Source: Thalassobaculaceae bacterium (GTDB taxonomy: Bacteria; Pseudomonadota; Alphaproteobacteria; Thalassobaculales; Thalassobaculaceae). From it: a stretch of DNA of 64,000 nt. Below the pieces are notes generated by a model that had not been told where the DNA came from, did no database searches, and saw only the letters and a list, made by a program, of their open reading frames with translations. Location of the stretch: the NCBI GenBank assembly GCA_029212785.1, contig JARGOG010000007.1:1-64000 (forward strand). Direction: 5' to 3'. Shown piece after piece: positions 61,901 through 64,000 of this stretch. Positions within the stretch are counted from its first letter, which is position 1; the number at the start of each line of letters is the position of its first letter. The position numbers and the translations under genes are program-made.

Positions 61901-62220
61901 AAACGGCGGTCCTGGCGATAGAGCTCGACCAGACGCTGCAGGATATCGGGAGCGGTGCCGATCGCCTTTTCGTAGCTGCCGACCAGGTTGATGGCCCGAT
62001 CGACATCGCCGTTGCGGATGTAGATCTCCAGCAGACCGGTGATCAACTGGGGCGAGGTGTCGCCGGCGGCGATCTGCTGCTCGAAATACGTGCGCGACTC
62101 CTCGTACTCACGGTCGCGCAGCAGCATGGTGCCGAGCTCTTTCTGGCTCGGCAGCAGTAGGAAGCTGAGGCCGAGTGCTACGATCACCACAAGGACGGTG
62201 ATGGCCGCGAACTGTCGCAT
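58978..62220 (-). CDS. pelB: PelB N-terminal half as a separate protein: membrane-anchored TPR scaffold
   Basis: 1080 aa from ATG 62220, which overlaps the pelA stop (TGATG); the frame is open upstream but non-homologous. One N-terminal membrane anchor (about residues 4-24), then a periplasmic superhelix of many TPR units (for example YEESRTYFEQQIAAGDTSPQ, LLGAYLANGKGDYEANYYFA) running to the C-terminus LRRARTILKLK. There is no beta-barrel in this polypeptide; the pore is encoded by the next gene. In P. aeruginosa the PelB TPRs bind and activate PelA, and that should apply here. Confidence 0.87.
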   Translation of the reverse strand: MRQFAAITVLVVIVALGLSFLLLPSQKELGTMLLRDREYEESRTYFEQQIAAGDTSPQLITGLLEIYIRNGDVDRAINLVGSYEKAIGTAPDILQRLVELYRQDRRFGLYLHALARLTAIDPTQERVEELADAYYKAGKTEEQVASLEWRRSFGDAPVARLIELSELQIATGRYDAAIDTLAGIFETAPDALDPSFRQQLFDLCLHQDQRDRAALIADAILTPDAPEGMTITFADIAIYRGAPDLALDLLHKRSDLEETNADWRRVHASALRAVGRNDEAWRKLTAWWHAGHLHPDSAASLIDLSVQHNDLDTAVSVFSRYGLDRVGASSALSLIGELHRAGRTQAVDKLIAELGEDALEEEPILGAEIMLERDRLDEAGRLADLAMKHLSSTIDNHLALAGVLARLNRNDQAFDLLHPYVADPVLPVEGALLLAELYVRLDRAEDGFWDVAALLAQRNTPRLRGIWAQLALATDRTDMVAEWLARESALDAGTVNDLYFLAERRAAWGVAVSAARRLIKLDPGDGAAQRLAYALFQRGANEEALEVITPVIGRHPDMEPLYADILRALGRTTELAALWARQFARPGLSEADREGLVYNLWEVGADAVVWDRLLDLAVDQGGGWWYTAAGAAGRLGRVGDLVAAARKRLADTDPTSEEATAIVYAVADTDRQAALPLFRSLADRAPAKWDDAYVGILRDLGLRQELIDWTTTRLAQEQAPDRALSLAYGLADLDPDAAAAAVATRAQSSRLFADLYADLLRRAGKRDKALAFEISTAESGRFGDAYARDTGFRALEAGDRGAAERLFRRAAADAGPDSDSVRQLFYLWGPRPRPEALDWIEAKARAADVGARQAWLDKLVEMRAGNRVTAIIGGIDGAKTDRDLLNLVQAYALGDDRQKLHDAITQAISRINDTETLRDLARTAENTRDRGLITATWQAVLKASPADREAQRTLGLIAYDEGRLIDAERLLGAYLANGKGDYEANYYFADTLARTNRSAQATPFYRRAYDQLTEIEQRDFTQEVARANLLRRLDRIHEAVNLMDVLIRQHPEDDGLRADFADLLIESGDLRRARTILKLK

Positions 62221-64000
62221 CAGTCGCCGACCCGGTCGATGCGGATGCGGGTCTCCACAATCGCGTCGGCGTTTTCGCCGGCATCGAACGACAGTTTTCT
62301 GTCCTCGCCGACGCTGATTTCTTTGAGCCAGACGTTGGAACCGTCCTGGGTGAGCCGGACCCGCCAGCGGCCCGGTTGCGGTACGATCCAGGTCATCGAC
62401 AGGGGCCCATACCCTTGCGCCTGCACCGACAGCACGCCGTCGGGAGCGACCTCGACGCCGCGCATCGGCCAACGGCTTTCCAGCAGATAGGGCACAGATG
62501 CGGGGTCGAGGGTCAGCGGTTCGTCCCGGTCTATCAGGGCGACGACCGGTGTATCGACCGCCGGATCGAGCGCGACATAGAGGCTGCCGTGGAGCGGTCG
62601 CGCGCCGACCACGCCGGCCGAGCGTTCGAAATCAACTGCTGTGAGGCTTGCATGATCGAAGCGCAGGGTCTGCAGGGCCCCGCGGCCTTCGACCCGCCAG
62701 CGCCGGTCGCCGAGTGGAATGAAACGGGTCGTGTAGAAGCCTCCGGCGATCTCGGCGAAGCGCGAGGTCGTCACCGGAGCGATCTCGTGGTCGCGCATGG
62801 CCTCATGCGCCTGGATCAGCGCATTGGTCGAGGCGACCTTTTCGGCCGAATAGCTGTGATAGTAGAGGTTGATCGGCTTCACGCGGATCGGCAGGTTGGT
62901 CCGTCTCACGGTCTCCAGCACATGACGATAGCCGAAATACCGGCCGCTCCAGAGGTCGGTATAGGTGTTCTCGTTGCTCATCGAGGCGTAGATCTGACGC
63001 TCGGCCCCGACGGTGATGCTGATCGGAGCGACGAAGCCGTAGGAGCGGTAGTCGCTGTCGAAGCGGGTGTCGCCACCGTTGATGTTCGGGATGCCGGCCT
63101 TTCGGGTCGCCGCAACGGCGGCCTCGTAGGGCGAGGTGTCCCCCGACCACTGCAGGACCCGCACGGGCCTGCCGACGACCTCGGCGATCTTCTCGAGAGA
63201 CCCGGCGATCTCCCGGTCCAGATCGTAGGGTTTGGTGAAGAACGCGCGGGGGACAGTGTAGTGCCCGAGATCGGCTTGTTTCTGACCTGAGGCGTCGGTG
63301 CCGGCCTCCTCGGCAACATCGGCATATCCCTGATGGATGTCGTGATCGGTGCCGGCCCGCAACACGATGGCGCGCTCCTGCTCAGCGTCGTAGTGACGGA
63401 AGTAGGACCAGTTGAACGGATGGCTGTAGGTGTGGGAACCGACCTCGACGTGAGGCTGCGCGAAGAACGCGCGGGCCACGTCGCGGGCCTCCGCCTCATC
63501 GACCCAGTCCGGATCCAGCTCGGCGGCGATCGGCGCGATCGTCACGGGCAGGTCCGGATACCGCTTCACGACGCGCTCCAGCAGGACACGGGCGGCGCTG
63601 ACGGTTTCTTCGTCGATCTTCACTTCCGAAAGGCTTCGCCAGCCGTCGCCATCCACATGGCTGTAGAACATGCGGCGACCGACCAGCGTCGTCGTATCCG
63701 GCTTCGGCAGGTCGTCGGTGGCGAAGGCGATCCGGAAGTATTCGAATGGATTGATGATCCAACGCCGGATGCTGGAGCCCGGATCGACCTCCGCGGCGAA
63801 GAACGGTGCGACAATGCCGCCGTTAGGTCCGGTGACGACGAGATCGGCATGGACCGGGCGGGCTCCCGTAGCCTCCACGGTCAGGTGAGACACCGCTCTC
63901 GGGTCGACGACCGTCCATTCCTGGAATGCCGGAGGCAGGGGAGGTGTATGTTCGAACCCCCAGATCCGCGGGTCCCGGATGCTGTAGTTCATCCCGGATG
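62220..64000 (-). CDS. pelA: PelA deacetylase, N-terminal part outside the window
   Basis: The frame is open through the right edge (592 residues visible); ATG 63992 is not the true start, since P. aeruginosa PelA is about 950 aa and the glycoside-hydrolase N-domain is missing here. The visible part is the polysaccharide de-N-acetylase region with YSHVDGDGW (metal Asp) and SHTYSHPFNW (His-X3-His metal ligands), followed by a C-terminal beta-rich domain from about residue 440. PelA partly deacetylates Pel in the periplasm, making it cationic, and can hydrolyse it. First visible gene of the pel operon; its stop overlaps the TPR gene start. Confidence 0.92.
   Translation of the reverse strand, partial: SGMNYSIRDPRIWGFEHTPPLPPAFQEWTVVDPRAVSHLTVEATGARPVHADLVVTGPNGGIVAPFFAAEVDPGSSIRRWIINPFEYFRIAFATDDLPKPDTTTLVGRRMFYSHVDGDGWRSLSEVKIDEETVSAARVLLERVVKRYPDLPVTIAPIAAELDPDWVDEAEARDVARAFFAQPHVEVGSHTYSHPFNWSYFRHYDAEQERAIVLRAGTDHDIHQGYADVAEEAGTDASGQKQADLGHYTVPRAFFTKPYDLDREIAGSLEKIAEVVGRPVRVLQWSGDTSPYEAAVAATRKAGIPNINGGDTRFDSDYRSYGFVAPISITVGAERQIYASMSNENTYTDLWSGRYFGYRHVLETVRRTNLPIRVKPINLYYHSYSAEKVASTNALIQAHEAMRDHEIAPVTTSRFAEIAGGFYTTRFIPLGDRRWRVEGRGALQTLRFDHASLTAVDFERSAGVVGARPLHGSLYVALDPAVDTPVVALIDRDEPLTLDPASVPYLLESRWPMRGVEVAPDGVLSVQAQGYGPLSMTWIVPQPGRWRVRLTQDGSNVWLKEISVGEDRKLSFDAGENADAIVETRIRIDRVGD

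Overview
This 64 kb window is high-GC, tightly packed bacterial chromosome. Its gene content (nucleoside/BMP ABC transporter, many acyl-CoA dehydrogenases, a Tat-exported SMP-30 protein, a pel locus with glmS) and codon use suggest an alphaproteobacterium of Rhodospirillales type. That placement is inference: there is no rRNA or other phylogenetic marker here. No tRNA, CRISPR array, insertion sequence or phage gene was recognised.

Left end (1-7650): the 3' part of an RTX (calcium-binding repeat) secreted protein, with a convergent type I secretion operon of one membrane-fusion protein and two different, overlapping ABC half-transporters, both with abnormal ATPase motifs. 7.9-15.2 kb: a tandem ThyX-like flavoprotein, a Tat-exported SMP-30 lactonase-like protein, an oxalyl-CoA-synthetase-like ligase, a ketopantoate-reductase family protein, a Gln/Gly/Ser-rich small protein, and an M20 peptidase whose ribosome-binding site lies inside a perfect 17-bp hairpin. 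15.2-24.9 kb: a TetR/GST/flavoprotein-ferredoxin group with two matching operator-like sites, an ArsP-like permease divergent from a LysR gene, a DAO-type oxidase, a TPP enzyme and a PcaB-like lyase. 24.9-41.4 kb: lipid/organic-acid catabolism (GMC oxidoreductase, MDR reductase, MaoC hydratase, VOC protein, OYE, thiolase, three acyl-CoA dehydrogenases, an APH-like kinase, two SDRs), interrupted by glgC-glgA. 41.6-46.4 kb: a complete BMP-type nucleoside ABC importer ending in a strong terminator.

Right end (46.6-64 kb): a near-complete Pel exopolysaccharide locus on the minus strand (pelA partial, pelB as two separate genes, pelC, D, E, F, G). It runs without a real gap into glmS and then into a three-domain regulator (RsbW-like kinase, receiver, PP2C phosphatase). 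The single-domain STAS protein that such a regulator would act on lies tail-to-tail with it and follows a UDP-hexose epimerase gene. Sugar supply (GlmS, epimerase), polymerisation and export (PelA-G), c-di-GMP sensing (PelD with an RxxD site) and a SypE/SypA-like partner switch are therefore physically joined. This is the most interesting assembly in the window.

Several intergenic gaps carry related palindromes with the core CATCCCGG, probably a dispersed REP-like family.
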